From Mesostigma viride (lineage: Eukaryota > Streptophyta > Mesostigmatophyceae > Mesostigmatales > Mesostigmataceae), in the NCBI GenBank assembly GCA_009746045.1, contig RPFO01000184.1, forward strand, positions 422,381-486,380: DNA of 64,000 nucleotides, read 5' to 3'. Shown here one piece after another: positions 63,658-64,000 of the stretch (positions are counted from its first letter, which is position 1; each line of letters opens with the position of its first letter). The position numbers and the translations under genes were made by a program. The notes below the pieces were generated by a model. It did not search any database. It was given only the letters and a program-made list of their open reading frames with translations, and was not told the DNA's origin.

Positions 63658-64000
63658 TGGATGCCGGCTGGGGCCGTGGGGCAGCCGGCAGACCCATGCA
63701 GCAACAATCTGATTGCAACAAACGTGCCAACAAACGTGCCCATGCCAACAAACGTGCCGGGCTCCGTCGGTTACGTTCGTATGACGCTTACTGTATAGGT
63801 ATCACTTGCGGTTACAGTACATAACACGTGGGAATCAACGACAAAAACAACTGTACATTACACACCCCCTTTGATGCTTTAAGATTCTCGGGTTTAAGAT
63901 CGCTGCCCTGGGTCCGTCGGACCCCATTCTTCAACCTGAAAGGGGTGTTGTACGTCCACATTGGGGATGAGAGCGGACAAGCCGCGGGGACTGACCTGTT
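63658..64000. other. Window end, no recognised feature
   Basis: Short direct repeats of CCAACAAACGTGCC occur at about 63725-63757. Nothing else is recognised up to the edge. Confidence 0.4.

Overview
The window reads as nuclear DNA of a green alga (Chlorophyta or a close green-lineage relative). Reasons: GT-AG introns of mixed phase, GC-rich exons (roughly 65-70% GC by eye) in more AT-rich surroundings, Arabidopsis-type interstitial telomere motifs (TTTAGGG/CCCTAAA), a plant-type SART1/DOT2 protein, a plant-type giant golgin, and a chloroplast/lumen-type TPR protein. A protein with flagellar-type domains suggests a flagellated lineage. The species cannot be named from the sequence.

Five protein genes are supported. 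(1) 4804-1233, minus: a saccharopine-dehydrogenase-like oxidoreductase in three exons. (2) 5784-25941, plus: a tail-anchored giant coiled-coil golgin of about 4,400 residues, with one 11-kb exon flanked by very small exons. (3) 29486-28293, minus: a single-exon TPR protein with a probable thylakoid-lumen leader. (4) 30573-35369, plus: a three-exon coiled-coil protein resembling TSNAXIP1-type axonemal proteins. (5) 59882-41559, minus: the tri-snRNP splicing factor SART1/SNU66/DOT2, about 936 codons in 14 exons over 18 kb. Reading phases agree at every junction proposed for genes 1 (three exons), 4 and 5, and at all but one junction of gene 2.

The rest is dominated by tandem repeats and small mobile elements. 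Introns carry minisatellites and microsatellites with units of 4, 7, 22, 26, 29, 34, 64, 72 and 121 bp. 35.4-41 kb holds a LINE-like insertion with a 12-bp target-site duplication and related fragments. 60-63.7 kb holds GC-rich degenerate repeats and several MITEs with related terminal inverted repeats.

The most unusual signal is that many introns contain tandem or serial copies of the adjacent exon edge together with its splice site: exon 3' end plus donor, and in places acceptor plus exon 5' end. I see this in three unrelated genes at more than ten junctions, from single copies to a 34-bp array in which the true donor is the terminal unit of 14. Donor-side arrays tend to be purine-rich and acceptor-side arrays pyrimidine-rich on the sense strand. 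This suggests that introns here grow by repeated local duplication across splice junctions. Whether the copies are spliced cannot be decided from sequence alone.
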